Shown here in pieces: positions 52,101-62,520 of a stretch of 64,000 bases of DNA. The notes beneath the pieces were generated by a model. It was given only the letters and a program-made list of their open reading frames with translations, did no database searches and was not told where the DNA came from. The stretch is from Stercorarius parasiticus (taxonomy: Eukaryota > Chordata > Aves > Charadriiformes > Stercorariidae). Where the stretch lies: assembly GCA_013396915.1 (NCBI GenBank), contig VWZL01006771.1, forward strand, positions 599,715 through 663,714, given 5' to 3'. Made by a program: the position numbers and the translations under genes. Position 1 is the stretch's first letter, and every line of letters starts with the position of its first letter.

Positions 52101-53626
52101 CAGAAAGTCTACAGTTCTATATCCAGAGCAATGATAAGATTATTTTCTTTAGAGTATCCAGAGTTAGTCTGAGGCCCCTTCGTTAACAGGCTTTGTCGGT
52201 GGATTTTGTGCTACGCTTTTTAGCTGTGCCAAACTTAAGACTCGGTATATATGGGAGACCAGTTGGTGTGCTAAAAGCTGTTCATTTAGAAGAGAATTCA
52301 GCTGTTTGAAATGCTTGAATTAATCTGATTGTCCCTCTTTCCCTACTAGGTAATCGAATTTAGCGAACTAGATAAACTGAAAGTACGCTTCTTGCGACAA
52401 GTATTAAGCATGGTGTTAATCAAAACAGATCCTGAAGAACTTTGTGACATTTTTGTGAGGTAAGTGATCAGAGAGATCTCCAGGGAACCCTTGGTGAGTA
52501 GTAATTAAGAAGATAAGAAGTTTGCTTATTTTGTTTGGAATTATACAGTGCCTCTCCCAAAGATCAGCCATCCAACCCTTAAAAAGTAAGCTCTCCTGGG
52601 TGAGGGCAGGGGGGAGCGTATCACTTGTGTGTTAGTGCAGGCTGTGATATAGATACAACTGAGAAGTGTTATACAAAATAAGGCTTTCAGATATTCAGTG
52701 TATCACTTTGGTCATAGGATTTTCATGGGCAGAGCTCTGTCATTAACTTGCTTTCCTTATTGCTTTACCATCTGTGTGCAGTGGGATTCACTCTCCCAGC
52801 AGTCTTTGCTAGAAGGTATCTTTAGTGTAAGAAGGAGAAGTAAAGAAATGCACATGAGGGAAAGGTTTGGAGGATTTTTATTTTTTTTTAAATCAACATT
52901 GTCTGGAAAATCTTATTTTTGTATATGGCCAGCGTTGCTGCAAAATCTCCATCCTTGGAGCTGCTTAGGGCTCTGAGCAGCAGGACCACGCCTGGATGTT
53001 GGTCTGGCTTTAAACAGGGGATCAGACAAGATGACCTGCTGACATCCTTTCTGACTTAAATTATTTGCTATTCCATGATTTTGTGGTATTAAACTTGCAA
53101 AGTTGCATAAAGCTAGAAAAAATTAGGTAACAATGTTTCATCTGTTATGCTGCAACACAAGGAAGCTCAAACATGGTGTTTGCCTCATTTTGCTGTAATG
53201 TAATCATGTACATAAAGTCTAAGGCTTGAATATTCCATTTTATTGTTGAGGATCAACTGTATGTTGAGTGTGTTTGGGCTGTTTGCCAAACCAACGTAGA
53301 CTTGCTGGTAATTTGAAATCCTCTTCAGAAAAGCTTCCTTTATAAGTTGGATTTTTTTCTATGTCTCTATTTGAAGAAGATAAAGAAAATAATTAAACTT
53401 CTGAAACAATAGGAGACTAAGTACCATTTTTGATCTGTATCTTTACAGGATATCTGACAACCCCAAACTGGGAATGCTACGGGAAAGCTTGAAACTCTTC
53501 CTTACCCACTTTTTACTGAAAAATGCACAAGCTCAAAAAAATCCTGAAGAAGTTAGCTTATTAAAAGAAAGAGTTGAACTAGCAAACAAGGCTTTGCAAG
53601 CAAAGGAACCCAAATTGAAGCTATAG
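39308..53626 (+). CDS. NOM1: NOM1, nucleolar protein with MIF4G domain 1 (complete, 11 exons)
   Basis: NOM1 (yeast Sgd1 orthologue) is a nucleolar factor needed for 18S rRNA processing and 40S subunit assembly; in vertebrates its MIF4G domain binds the DEAD-box helicase eIF4A3 and it targets protein phosphatase 1 to the nucleolus. Joining 39308-40171, 41067-41191, 42191-42386, 44405-44728, 45247-45357, 46524-46685, 47307-47428, 51266-51398, 51758-51889, 52350-52459 and 53449-53626 gives 2,457 nt, 818 residues, with all junctions GT-AG and in phase. Human NOM1 is about 860 residues. Residues 1-170 are Arg/Lys-rich (nucleolar targeting), 212-288 are very acidic, the MIF4G domain spans about 325-525, and the MA3 domain about 610-730. 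The start was chosen for its AAGATGG context and because the basic MKR segment follows in frame. The AATAAA signal lies 13 nt after the stop. No broken exons. Orthology is firm from exon 3 to 11. Confidence 0.97.
40172..41066 (+). other. NOM1: NOM1 intron 1
   Basis: An 895-bp intron with GTAGGG donor and a GGTAAG acceptor. It is largely made of a CR1 insertion (40316-40709); the rest is AT-rich unique sequence. Confidence 0.9.
40316..40709 (+). repeat. CR1 LINE 3' fragment in NOM1 intron 1
   Basis: The best-preserved CR1 copy here, in the sense orientation of NOM1. Landmarks in order: GAGCTGGGGCTGTTCAGCCT, GACCTTATCGCTCTCTACAA, TAGACTAGATATTAGGAAGA, GGAACAGGCTGCCCAGGGAA, ATCTCCATCCCTGGAGGTAT, TTGGACTTGATGATCTTAAA, and a single terminal ATTCTGTGAT unit. 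It is 5' truncated to about 394 bp, with low divergence, so a relatively recent insertion. Confidence 0.96.
41067..41191 (+). CDS. NOM1: NOM1 exon 2
   Basis: 125 nt, residues 289-330. Encodes a segment with [18 protein letters not shown], the conserved KYVPPxxR box found just before the MIF4G domain in this family, and ends in a Lys-rich helix leading to GLINR. The last codon is split AG|G with exon 3; donor GTAATG. Confidence 0.95.
41192..42190 (+). other. NOM1: NOM1 intron 2
   Basis: 999 bp, AT-rich, with donor GTAATG and acceptor CTCAATAG. An A-rich run with C-runs lies at 41945-41990. Nothing else is recognisable. Confidence 0.9.
42191..42386 (+). CDS. NOM1: NOM1 exon 3
   Basis: 196 nt, residues 330-395, the start of the MIF4G domain. 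Contains [18 protein letters not shown] and [19 protein letters not shown], nearly identical to human NOM1. Ends GGAGTTGAG|GTAATT in phase 0. Confidence 0.98.
42387..44404 (+). other. NOM1: NOM1 intron 3
   Basis: 2,018 bp of AT-rich unique sequence. The acceptor is preceded by a long T/C tract (about 44368-44388) ending GCCAG. Short reading frames here have no similarity I recognise. Confidence 0.88.
44405..44728 (+). CDS. NOM1: NOM1 exon 4
   Basis: 324 nt, residues 396-503, the core of the MIF4G domain. Contains [36 protein letters not shown] and [20 protein letters not shown], the helical-repeat segments by which MIF4G proteins bind eIF4A-family helicases. Donor AGG|GTATGT. A frame reading past the donor is intronic. 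Confidence 0.98.
44729..45246 (+). other. NOM1: NOM1 intron 4
   Basis: 518 bp with donor GTATGTGTGTGTGT, a short GT repeat, and acceptor CCCAATAG. No other features seen. Confidence 0.9.
45247..45357 (+). CDS. NOM1: NOM1 exon 5
   Basis: 111 nt, residues 504-540, the end of the MIF4G domain: [19 protein letters not shown] followed by [18 protein letters not shown]. Phase 0 at both ends; donor CTG|GTGAGA. Confidence 0.98.
45358..46523 (+). other. NOM1: NOM1 intron 5
   Basis: 1,166 bp of AT-rich unique sequence with donor GTGAGA and acceptor TTATTCAAG. Small frames at 45.6-45.97 kb show no family signature. Confidence 0.88.
46524..46685 (+). CDS. NOM1: NOM1 exon 6
   Basis: 162 nt, residues 541-594, the linker between MIF4G and MA3. 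Contains [20 protein letters not shown] followed by [14 protein letters not shown], a Trp-rich motif highly conserved in NOM1/Sgd1 proteins. Donor AAG|GTAAAT. Confidence 0.98.
46686..47306 (+). other. NOM1: NOM1 intron 6
   Basis: 621 bp of AT-rich sequence with acceptor TTTTTTTCAG. Nothing recognisable inside. Confidence 0.9.
47307..47428 (+). CDS. NOM1: NOM1 exon 7
   Basis: 122 nt, residues 595-635, opening the MA3 domain: [20 protein letters not shown] and [12 protein letters not shown]. The last codon is split AG|G; donor GTAAGC. Confidence 0.98.
47429..51265 (+). other. NOM1: NOM1 intron 7
   Basis: The longest NOM1 intron, 3,837 bp. It is unique AT-rich sequence with an A-rich run near 49770 and no clear LINE, LTR or exon. 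Frames such as 48343-48612 (minus) show no recognisable protein family. Confidence 0.88.
51266..51398 (+). CDS. NOM1: NOM1 exon 8
   Basis: 133 nt, residues 635-679, middle of MA3: [20 protein letters not shown] then [20 protein letters not shown]. Ends CAG|GTGAAG in phase 0. Confidence 0.98.
51399..51757 (+). other. NOM1: NOM1 intron 8
   Basis: 359 bp, AT-rich, with acceptor CATCTAG. No features found. Confidence 0.9.
51758..51889 (+). CDS. NOM1: NOM1 exon 9
   Basis: 132 nt, residues 680-723, C-terminal part of MA3: [20 protein letters not shown] and [20 protein letters not shown]. The donor AAG|GTTGGT is weaker than the others (no A at +3, no GTRAG), but the frame, exon 10 and the human protein require a junction here. 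Confidence 0.95.
51890..52349 (+). other. NOM1: NOM1 intron 9
   Basis: 460 bp with the non-optimal donor GTTGGT and acceptor CCCTACTAG preceded by a C/T tract. Read-through of the weak donor would add about 45 residues before a stop at 52022. Confidence 0.9.
52350..52459 (+). CDS. NOM1: NOM1 exon 10
   Basis: 110 nt, residues 724-760: [20 protein letters not shown], matching the post-MA3 segment of NOM1. The final codon is split AG|G; donor GTAAGT. Confidence 0.97.
52460..53448 (+). other. NOM1: NOM1 intron 10
   Basis: 989 bp containing a diverged CR1 3' end at 52930-53087 and otherwise AT-rich sequence. Acceptor CTTTACAG. Confidence 0.9.
52930..53087 (+). repeat. CR1 LINE 3'-terminal fragment in NOM1 intron 10
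   Basis: CR1 landmarks in order: AATCTCCATCCTTGGAGCTG, AGACAAGATGACCTGCTGAC, CCTTTCTGACTTAAATTATT and a degenerate CTATTCCATGATTTTGTG terminus. It is in the same orientation as the gene, more diverged than the intron 1 copy. Confidence 0.88.
53449..53626 (+). CDS. NOM1: NOM1 exon 11 (terminal coding exon)
   Basis: 178 nt, residues 760-818 and TAG (53624-53626). Encodes [20 protein letters not shown] followed by [11 protein letters not shown] and a Lys/Glu-rich coiled C-terminus ending KLKL, matching the human C-terminus in position and character. Confidence 0.98.
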
Positions 53627-53638
53627 TTCTGTTCTTCT

Positions 53639-53644
53639 AATAAA
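53639..53644 (+). terminator. NOM1: NOM1 polyadenylation signal
   Basis: AATAAA, 13 nt after the stop codon, followed by T/GT-rich sequence (CTGAGTCTGTATG, TTTGTTAATCTTT) suited to a downstream element. This predicts an unusually short 3' UTR of about 30-40 nt unless more distal sites are also used. Confidence 0.75.
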
Positions 53645-54068
53645 ACATATAGAAAACCTGAGTCTGTATGAAGATGCAAAGCTTTGTTAATCTTTCAAAC
53701 CCAAATAATTGAGAATGAGGAGAGCCGTGTTACTCTAAAAGATCTGTTTTTTGATGTAAACGGTTACTTTGCCCTAGGCACTAGTTACAGGTTTAATTGA
53801 AGGTGATACAAGGCCTGTTTGGAGAAAGGGAAAATGTATTTTTTGTCATGTCCCTTTTTAGCATAGAGTGCTTCATGTTGGCGGATAGTATCTGGAGAAG
53901 AGGATGAGTTTCTCTTGTATGATACTCCCAGTCATCAGTAGCGTTCTGTGTTGCATATTCTAACCTTTCATTTAAAATAATAGCATAATACTGGCCACTG
54001 TTTGTTAAAGAAGCAGCCTTAGCCAGAGGCTTTTAGTAACTAATTATTGTATTTGCCTGAAGAAACAG

Positions 54069-54087
54069 GCCACTAGATGGCATGAGT
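54069..54087 (+). promoter_or_regulatory. Candidate CTCF site downstream of NOM1
   Basis: GGCCACTAGATGGCATGA (from 54068) agrees with the CTCF core CCASYAGRKGGCR at every consensus position of the core. It is in plus orientation, about 440 bp after the NOM1 stop. Occupancy cannot be judged from sequence. Confidence 0.5.
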
Positions 54088-56435
54088 ACTGGTGAGTCAG
54101 TTTTGGAAGAAAAGAACTTTTTTCTTAAAGTGTTGAATTTATCTGCTAATTCTGTGAATTGTTTACCTGACCGTCGGTCCGGAAAAGATCTTCAGTTGGA
54201 TGCAAAGCTGTAGTAAAACGACTTGAAGATCTGACTTTGCCCAATTATATTGGGCTTAGAGATCACAGCATAGTTTTATTGCTCTTTTAGCCTGATTTTC
54301 GCAACTTTAAAATTGGAGTTGCCTAATCGGATTTTTCTAGGCGTAAAGAATATCAATACAAGTCTTTCAATAAGAGAATACCTTCCTCAAGAATTTGCTT
54401 GCATTTTCTGTTCAGATGTTTAAAAAAAAAAAAATCACGTGCACTTCTTTCGGTAACACTCGGTGTTAATGGTTTGTTTCTTTTGTCACCTCACCACTAC
54501 ACATTAAACTGAGATTTTTCTAAAGGCTTTGCTGTTTGTATTAGCTTTACTCTAGCTGACTTGCCAGGAAGGGAATGATCTTAAAGTGGGGGAAGAGGAT
54601 GAAGCACTTTCTTGTCTGCAATATGCATCGGCGTAATCTACCTGTGCTAGAGCTGCCAGCCCTATTTCTATAACCAGGCTTGCCCTTGGGTGTTCAATAG
54701 TCCACTCACTTACGGTGCCTCCTCATTGCGTTTGATACCAATTGATCTGTTCAGCTGCTTTGGATCTTGTCCCTGTTGGGAAAATTTGCTTCCCGTAGAC
54801 ATCCTCCAGAAAACTTTCAGTTCTGCAGCAAGAAAGATGGACAATGATTTTTAGAATTCTTTTTAATTTTTTTAATCAAAGAGTTGAATGTAGAATACTC
54901 TGCTTGCTCAGTTGTATGAGCAATGTTTTCAGGCGGAGGAGCGCTTCCCCCAGCAGCCAGGGAGCTGTTTTTCTCACCTCTCCTCTTTTGGAGAGGGCAA
55001 GTTGTAGGGAACAAGGTGTGCTGGGACCAGAGAGACACAGTTTTAAAATCCCAGGTTACACGAGCACGGTAACAGCTAACACAGAAGAGATTACTATCCA
55101 AAGAACAAAGCAAGATGCTTTCTTCAGCTTGTTCCATACCGTTGGCAGCTTTTAAGCATACAAAACTGGCCATTTCCCCTCAGTTGCATCTTACTTGCCA
55201 CAGGCAGAAGAGGAAAAAAAAAATTTCTAAAATTCATAGCCATTTAAAAAAAGTATGGGCAGCAGAAGAACTGACACTATTTTGATGGATACAAAAGTCA
55301 CCACTTCGGAGACTGCATGTGAACGGCTCCCTTGCAAACAACAGTGCTGAACCTCCTGCTTAGTTTTGGGGGATGGACTCGGGAGAAAGTCTGTGCAAGC
55401 GCCTAGAAACTGGCTGCCGTGGAATGCACGGGACCTTGGTGAGTAAAAACTGCTCCCCCTAGACTGCAGCAGCCACCTAATTAATTACCTTTTTTTGCAG
55501 GAGTTTAGGTAGACCCAGCATTTCAACGTGTTTGTGGTTTAATAATACATAAATGGAAACACATTGCTGTAGCTGAGAGATTGAGGCAACTTTGCTCCTC
55601 GAGATAAATCCTGAAACATCTTCCTTAAATTAAATGTGACAGGCTGCCGGTTCCTTGTTTGAGCGCTTTGCTGGGCGACCAGAATTGACCACACTTTGCT
55701 GCCCGGGGAAAGACCCATAGTGTTTTATGGGTCTGAATCCATTCACTTGCTGCAGCTGCCTGAGGTGGTGTGATGCAGGTGTTGCTATGCAGTTAGAGGA
55801 GATGGTTTTAACCTTACACTCTAAAATTACAATTGCTGGTTTTTTTTTTTTAACAGAAACTTGCATTAGCTATTTTTTTTTATCCCAAACAGTTACTAGG
55901 TTTTGTTCAAACTTACATTATTATGCTTTGTTGCTAAAGAAAACAGATTTTACCTGCCTGCAGCTTTTCCATTTGTCACGTTTATATATAAACATAAATT
56001 TTTTTGAAAATCTGAATTTTCAAGGAAAGCAGCCAAAATACACTGCCAGTCCACAGTGCCATAGTCATGGTACAAGGGCAGTTGCTGCAGGTGGTTCTGC
56101 ATAAGTCCTGTCCTCTCACTGTGATTCTGTGAAGGAATAACTGCCAAACAGAAATTTGAAAATTCTAAGATAAATGTGAATTCCTGAGTCTCGGATTTTG
56201 CCATGTTTAACAGTGTTTTTCCGTGGTCCCACTGACCAAACTGCCGGAGCTTGATGGAGGTGAAAGACCTGTTAGAGCATGCTGTTACTGTATGTACGCA
56301 TCTGCAAGCTCTCGCTTCTGCGGTCTACTCACATCCCAAGGATACAAGGCACATGAGAAAAGGAAAGTTGAGATTATTTTTTTTTCGTGTATTTATATTA
56401 AAATATAAATTACATTTTTGTATCAGGTATTTTAC

Positions 56436-56516
56436 AGATACTATATATAAATGTATGTATACATATATAAAATATATATTATGTATTTAAAAATATATTT
56501 TTTTATATATATATCA
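56436..56516. repeat. AT-dinucleotide-rich low-complexity tract
   Basis: A mix of TATATA and TGTATG units with poly-T interruptions. Probably a decayed microsatellite. Confidence 0.9.
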
Positions 56517-59500
56517 TGTTTTTAACCCTGGAGAAGAAACTTGCCACCAGCCTCGCCCTGCCAAAGCATCTCCTTCTTAGAGCAGGGTTGTCGGTGCTGT
56601 GCGGTCTCTCTGTAGCAGCAGCAACTCCAAATGCTGCAAAGCTGCCCGCTAAGCACCGCCTGCCAGCAGAGGCTGCTGGGGAAGTTACGCTGGACTTGGA
56701 CACGTTTTGCTTTGTCTGCCATGGAATAAATGTTCGATAACACACACACGACATACAGCGTGTTGCAGTTTCTTCCTATTGAGTATTAATCTGTTAGCCA
56801 ACATCAAACTACCATGAGAAACATTCCTTGATCATTCCAATAAGAAAGATGCCACTTAAAATGTTGCAAAATTCTTCCATGAAGGAGGTTTGGGGGAGTT
56901 ACTACTTCATGAGCAGAAATGGGCTCTGAATTGGTAAAGACGCACTACACCAGAGGAGCAAGCAGCTACAGTTGCAGCACTTATCCTTACGCCTGACAAG
57001 CCAGTGGAAAATACAGCGTGATTTGCTTTAGATGCACTTAACTAAAAGCCGGATGTTTGATTTTTTTTAGCTACATAGCAGAAGATTTCAATTCCCCCTT
57101 TAAACAGCACTATCCTCTTATAGCTATTATCATGGTTTCAATTTTTGTTTTCTTTTAACCTGGACAGTGATGTTTTAAACTTTCTCTGTTTTCTGTATCA
57201 AAATTAACAGGGCAGCAAAGTCTGGTTTTTAGCTTTGGCCAGAGTGTTATGCGGATAAATCATATGTGAGTCCTTTTGGCAGGTTTTAGCACCGCACCTG
57301 AATGGGCCAAGTATCTGCAGGGCTTTTTTTTTAACTTGACGTTTTTCCATTGTCCCGCACGCCGGGGATGAGGGGTTGATATCAGCGGCGCTCGGAAAAG
57401 CGCAGATGCAAGCGGGTCTGCCCTGCCTGCTGCTGGCGAAGGTGTGCAACCCAATACCGTGCTTAAAGCACATCTGGGATCGTTTCATTCGCATTGTTCT
57501 TACGGGTGAACTTTGCACGTGAAAAGTTCCAGCCCGGGAGCAGCGCGGTGCTAAATGTGCGCGACAGTGCTCTCAGCTTAATACATACACAAGTGGCAGC
57601 TCTAATACTCACGTTTTTTGGTGCGTTGAGTGTAATAGCAGCTTAGTGCCCGGCTACATCCCATGTGTGCGAGAACCAATATGTGATTATTTTTTTGCCT
57701 GCAGTAGGTGAAGCACTATTGTTTTCAGGAGACAATTTGATCCGTAGGGTCGCTTTTCCAAAGGCAGGGTGTAAGTTTTACCCTAGACTTTTTGGGTTGG
57801 ATGGATTTCAGGAAATTGGAGGTAGAGATATGACTCTTTTACCATATGCCACTTTTTGTGATTTCATCTCCTGGAGGAACTTTTCTTCACCCTCCAGTAA
57901 AGCTTAGTTTACCGTGAGGCCCGCAGGCGTGGACATCACAGCTGCCCGTATAAACCAGCCCTGCTGTCCTCAAATTCTGGTGCAACCTGCAGCCTTGCTT
58001 TAAAACTAATTCCAGTAGCCTTCCGCTAATTTAAATGCATGCACAATTCAGAATCGGATATCACATGGTTTCCCTAATAAAGCTTTAAGGAAATGAAATG
58101 AGCATCTATCAAGAATAAGTTTAGGGAGAGCCAGCTGGCACCAAAAATTCCTTAAAACTGGTGTCCTAGGACAAAACAGTTCAGACACCAAAACGAGCTC
58201 ACTTTGTGCAAACAGAGAGCTTTAAAGTGAATACATTAAAAAATGATTAAGTAATGTAGCTAGAATGGGAGGTACAGAGTAAAACTTGCAAATAGAGACC
58301 TTTTTTGAATAGTTCCTTTAAAGCCTTTTGTCAGTAACAGTGAAATGGTTGTTTCATTTTCATAAGTGAAAGATTTCCAAGCATGACACATTTTTCATTA
58401 AAAATTCCATTATGGACCTTTTACCGTTCAGTCGGTAAGTGGACCCTCAAATCTCTCTTGGGTGTGCAGGCACACACGGCCCTGGCGCGAAATAACAGGG
58501 AATATTGTTAGGAGGCAATGAAGCCCATGGTGGGAACCGCCTTCAGTTACAGTCAGGGGATGGAGCAACACATTTTTCCAGTATAGAGACAATAAGCTGA
58601 GATATGCTCGGTGTCACCTTGGGGAAAAATAAGTCATCTTGATTGGATTTTCTGGGCTTGCATCTTATTCACAAAACCATCTCTCCTCCTCAGCCAAAGC
58701 CGTAGATTCTGGATGGAGGGGTTTTTTTTTTCCTTACTCTGTAGTTCAGTTCACCCTTAAAACTTGACTAGATGGTGTTTACTTTCCAAATTTCCCTAAC
58801 TAAATGGTTTGAAAATAAGTCTTGTTAGTCTCTTGAAGATTTTTGTTCTGCAGGTGCTGTGCGGCAGAGATTAAGAAGCAGTGCGGAAAAGCAGGGACAG
58901 CAATTGCAAATCCTAAGCGTTTCCTACGATGATAAAAGCTGTCGAGAGAGGCTCCAGGGAGCTCTTCACCAGCGCTTCAGAGCTCGAGCAGCAGGCAATA
59001 GGTAGGCTGGAAAGCTGCTGTGGGTTTTGAATCGGTTGGGTTTTCTCATCTGTCGTCTGAAAACCACGTGAGAATCGGATCTGGAGGGACACTAGACCCA
59101 TCAGTGTTTCTTGGGCTGCCCTTCTTTTGTGAAACGTTACACCAAGCTTGTGAGTTTAAAGGGGTCTTCAGGTTGCTGAGGGCTGGAGAAGCAAATCTTT
59201 ATTCCCAGACAGGGTTTTGACACCCGCACGGATGCTGAGTAAAACTTTCCCTGAAATGGCCTCCTCCAGGGAGGGGCCAGGGCTACCCAGGGCTGATGTG
59301 GAGCTCTCGGAGGCACAGGATTAACAGGTTTTGCAGAAGAACACATTAAACTTTTTCAACATTATCCCATATTCCTCTGCTGCTAAAATCGACCCTCAAA
59401 TCCAACGTGTAGATGTATTTATCAGTCCTAAAGATGAAGATCTGGAAGAATAAAGGAGTGGGGGTTTCAAGTATCTTGCCATCCTTAGCTGATGAAAGAG

Positions 59501-60384
59501 CTTTCTTCCTCCCATCCCCAAAGCACTGAGCACCCACGAGGAACCGTAGTAATGAGAGAGGTGTCCTCTCTGGGCAGTTCCAGAGTCACCAGAAGAGATC
59601 TTTTTCATGGTGCATGGTGGAGGCTGTTGGGAGCTCCTGCTCTCCGGGTGTGATCCAACTTTAGACACCTAAGTTGGCCTTCCCATCTCAACGTGACTCC
59701 ATGGTCCCTGCGGGTGAAGAGGTCATACACTCCTCCCCTCGCTGTCCTACAGCCAGGGAACCAGCACGCTGGTTTCACTCATNACCTCCTTCATGAGCTT
59801 TGCATCACCTAAAACCTGCATTACACTGAACAGCATCTGATTGCGGGCTGAAGAGTGAAAATGTGGATAAAATTTATAACTTCTATTATGATAAACCATA
59901 TACTTACACAACTGTTATTCCAGCTCCTCCGTAGTCATTAACACTGGCCGTGATCCTTTCGTCAGAGGTTTCTAAGACACACGAAAAGGCAAAAAGGGGG
60001 GAAGACCAGCTGTTTCATGAGGTGAAGGATGAAGAAAGGTGAAGTAAGTGGCACACATTGTCAAAGCAAATTACCTGCAGAATGGAGCCAAGTGCCGTGA
60101 TGCTCTGGGCAGGACCATGGAGGCAGCAGATCACTGTCTCGCATCAAGTGAATCTACTTCTCCCGGCACCCTCATCTCACCTGCTCGAGACCATGTGAAA
60201 TGCTCATATATAGCTTAAAAATCCTCAGCCCACAGTCAGTCAGGCCCTTCGGAGAAGTTGGGGGGCTAAGAGCATGGGAGGGAGAAATGGAGGTAGTCAA
60301 GAAGATCCCTGAAGGAGGGTGAGAGCCGCGGCAGGAGCTGGGAGGGGAGAAGGAGGCAGCAGAGACAGCGGAACCACTGGCTGA

Positions 60385-60525
60385 CGCTGCTGAAGTGTCA
60401 TCTTAATTATCCCTGGCAAAAGAACGGTGATTAACATCAATGACTGTGGACAACCTTTATGTAATTACTCATTAACATTTCTAAAATTGCACCTAGCTGC
60501 TACAGCAATACATGCTTTATAGATT
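60385..60525. promoter_or_regulatory. Candidate enhancer: homeodomain-site cluster
   Basis: Within about 100 bp there are several TAAT/ATTA cores: CTTAATTATCC (60401), GTGATTAACAT (60427), TGTAATTACTCATTAACAT (60460). Another palindromic core, GGATTAATTAGAG, occurs at 60998. Such dense sites in non-repetitive DNA near a homeobox gene are typical of conserved enhancers. Judged by eye only. Confidence 0.35.
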
Positions 60526-62099
60526 CATCAAGTTGAAGTCCAGAAAGAATCATTAGATCGTCTCTGCAGACCTCTGCGCATCGCCAGCCGCTATTACACT
60601 GCAGAAATTAGCACCGGAGGCGGCTCAGCGGATTGTGCTTGGCTTTCATGTACTTTCCAGAAAGGGCATCCAGGGATACCAAGCGATGGACAATTTGCCC
60701 CATCCCTTGAGATGTTCTAAATTGGGATCGTTCCCCTGCCCCATCCCCAGGTTTAAATCCATGCTGGCTGCCTTTTGTTTGTATTTATGGAAATGGTACC
60801 CACAGCCCAGCAGGGCTGGATGGGAACAGGAATTCTCCGTCCCCGTCTCCTCTGTGTGGGAAGAGGGGAGGGAGCCCAATTGTAGGCTTCTGCATTGTCC
60901 ATCTGTGCTCCCTCTTCAGACACAACTCCCACCTGCCAAAAGCTACCATCGGCCAAGAACATTAGCAGAAGTCCTGTGAATAATAATTTCAAATAATGGA
61001 TTAATTAGAGGAAATTGTGATCTGCTTGCAAATGTCCTGCAAGCAGTAAAATGGAGATAAGCCTTCCAGCTATGCAATTCATTGCAAGCCACTGGCTCTG
61101 CTGGCTTTACAAGAGGAAAAGGGTGTCATTCTTCTCATCCACTGATTATAGAGACCAGTCCCAGTTAGATTTAACTCAGCAAAACCTGTTTCTTTTCCAA
61201 AAGGAAGCCGAAAACCAAATTTTGATAGTAGCTTGTGATGAGAGAAAGACTACTAGATGACTACTCTGACCTCCTACACATCGCAGGTGATCCTATTTCC
61301 GTGCAGGCACTTCCATTTCCAAACAGGGAGAGCCCCAGGAATTCAGTTAAATTAAAGCTCTTCAGTCCTCAGAGTGGGGAGAACAAGATGGTAAATAACT
61401 CTTGGGCCCACCGTCCTTGCAGAGGATTCTTTGGAGGAGACATTACACGACCCTTCGCTCCTCAGGGCAAGAAGAATAAGCAAAAAGTCCCAGAAAAGAG
61501 AAAACGACCTCATTTAATCTGTGACGGGAAGGATTCACGGGTCCGAAGCAGCCACTCGCAGTCACCGGGGGAGCGGTGGGCATCTAACCTTCCCATTTCT
61601 GTCCCTTCTGCTGCCAGCCGGGCAGGCAAAAAGGGAAGGGGGATAAGGCAGGGAGGAGGAGGAGGGAATGTGGGACAGGGTCTCCCTGAGACCTAGAGAA
61701 AAAGCTGACATTACTCCCTCAGTTTTGGATGAGCATAACAGTTTGGACTTCAGAAATAATCAGTAGGCTTTCTGCTAGTGAAGTTTTTCATTCCCAGCAG
61801 TTTCATGGAGAGTTTGAGGGGGATTATATATTTATGGTTTCCCATTTGAAAGACTTTTAGCAGGTTTACCTGGAACATATGGATCCTATTTTGGTTCTTT
61901 TGTTTTAGCACTTAATGCTTATGAAATTGCCAGTTAATGACATCCATGCCTAAACCATGTTGCTTTTTAAAGCAAAATGTCTCGCAAAGGTCCATGTTCA
62001 TACTTACCACTTCTCAAGTACAGCAATGAAAGTTTTAAGAGGCTTGTTACCTACTGTGTCTGGGGGAGGGAACCGACCGAATAATGAAATTATAAACGG

Positions 62100-62520
62100 G
62101 GGGTTAGATTAAAGCCTTGCTGGCCCTGCCTGCGCTGGGTTTCGAGGCAAAGCCACCCCACCAACACCAGTGCGGCACCCCGGGGGTGGGTGCGGGGGGG
62201 ATCCCAGGGCGATGCTTAGCCTGAGAGCGCGTCCCCTCCGTCCCCAGCCCGGCCTCCGGCTGACTCGGGGCCGCGGGAGATAACGGGGCACCTTTGATGC
62301 TGCCCGGCCGGGGGGAACCCCGGGACACCCATTCTCCGGGGACACCCACCTCCCCGGGGGACATCCATCCTCCCGGGGACACCCACCCGCCGGGGGGACA
62401 CCCACCGCCCGGGCCGGGAGGGGGCGCGGAGGGGAGTGCGGAGCGTGTCGCCCACGTTACCGGGCTCCCGCTAATCACCCTGAGCCTTTGGTTGCGCTGC
62501 ACGTGGGGACGAGGGTCCTG
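62100..62520. other. CpG-rich patch with minisatellite
   Basis: A GC- and CpG-rich stretch with no coding frame that has family similarity. It includes a degenerate tandem array of about 18-21 bp units carrying GGGGACACCCACC or GGACATCCATCC cores (62320-62412). Apparent Gly/Pro-rich frames on both strands are products of the repeat. It may be a CpG island associated with the nearby developmental gene. Confidence 0.6.
62320..62412. repeat. GC-rich minisatellite (CCCCGGGGACACCCA-type units)
   Basis: At least five degenerate head-to-tail units containing GGGACACCCA or GGACATCCAT, separated by CCCCGG-like linkers. Lengths vary from about 18 to 22 bp. Confidence 0.88.

Noticed and set aside
61235..61696. 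A 153-codon plus-strand frame
   Set aside because: No recognisable domain, Gly/Lys-rich tail, no splice or promoter support; likely chance in a locally GC-rich stretch.
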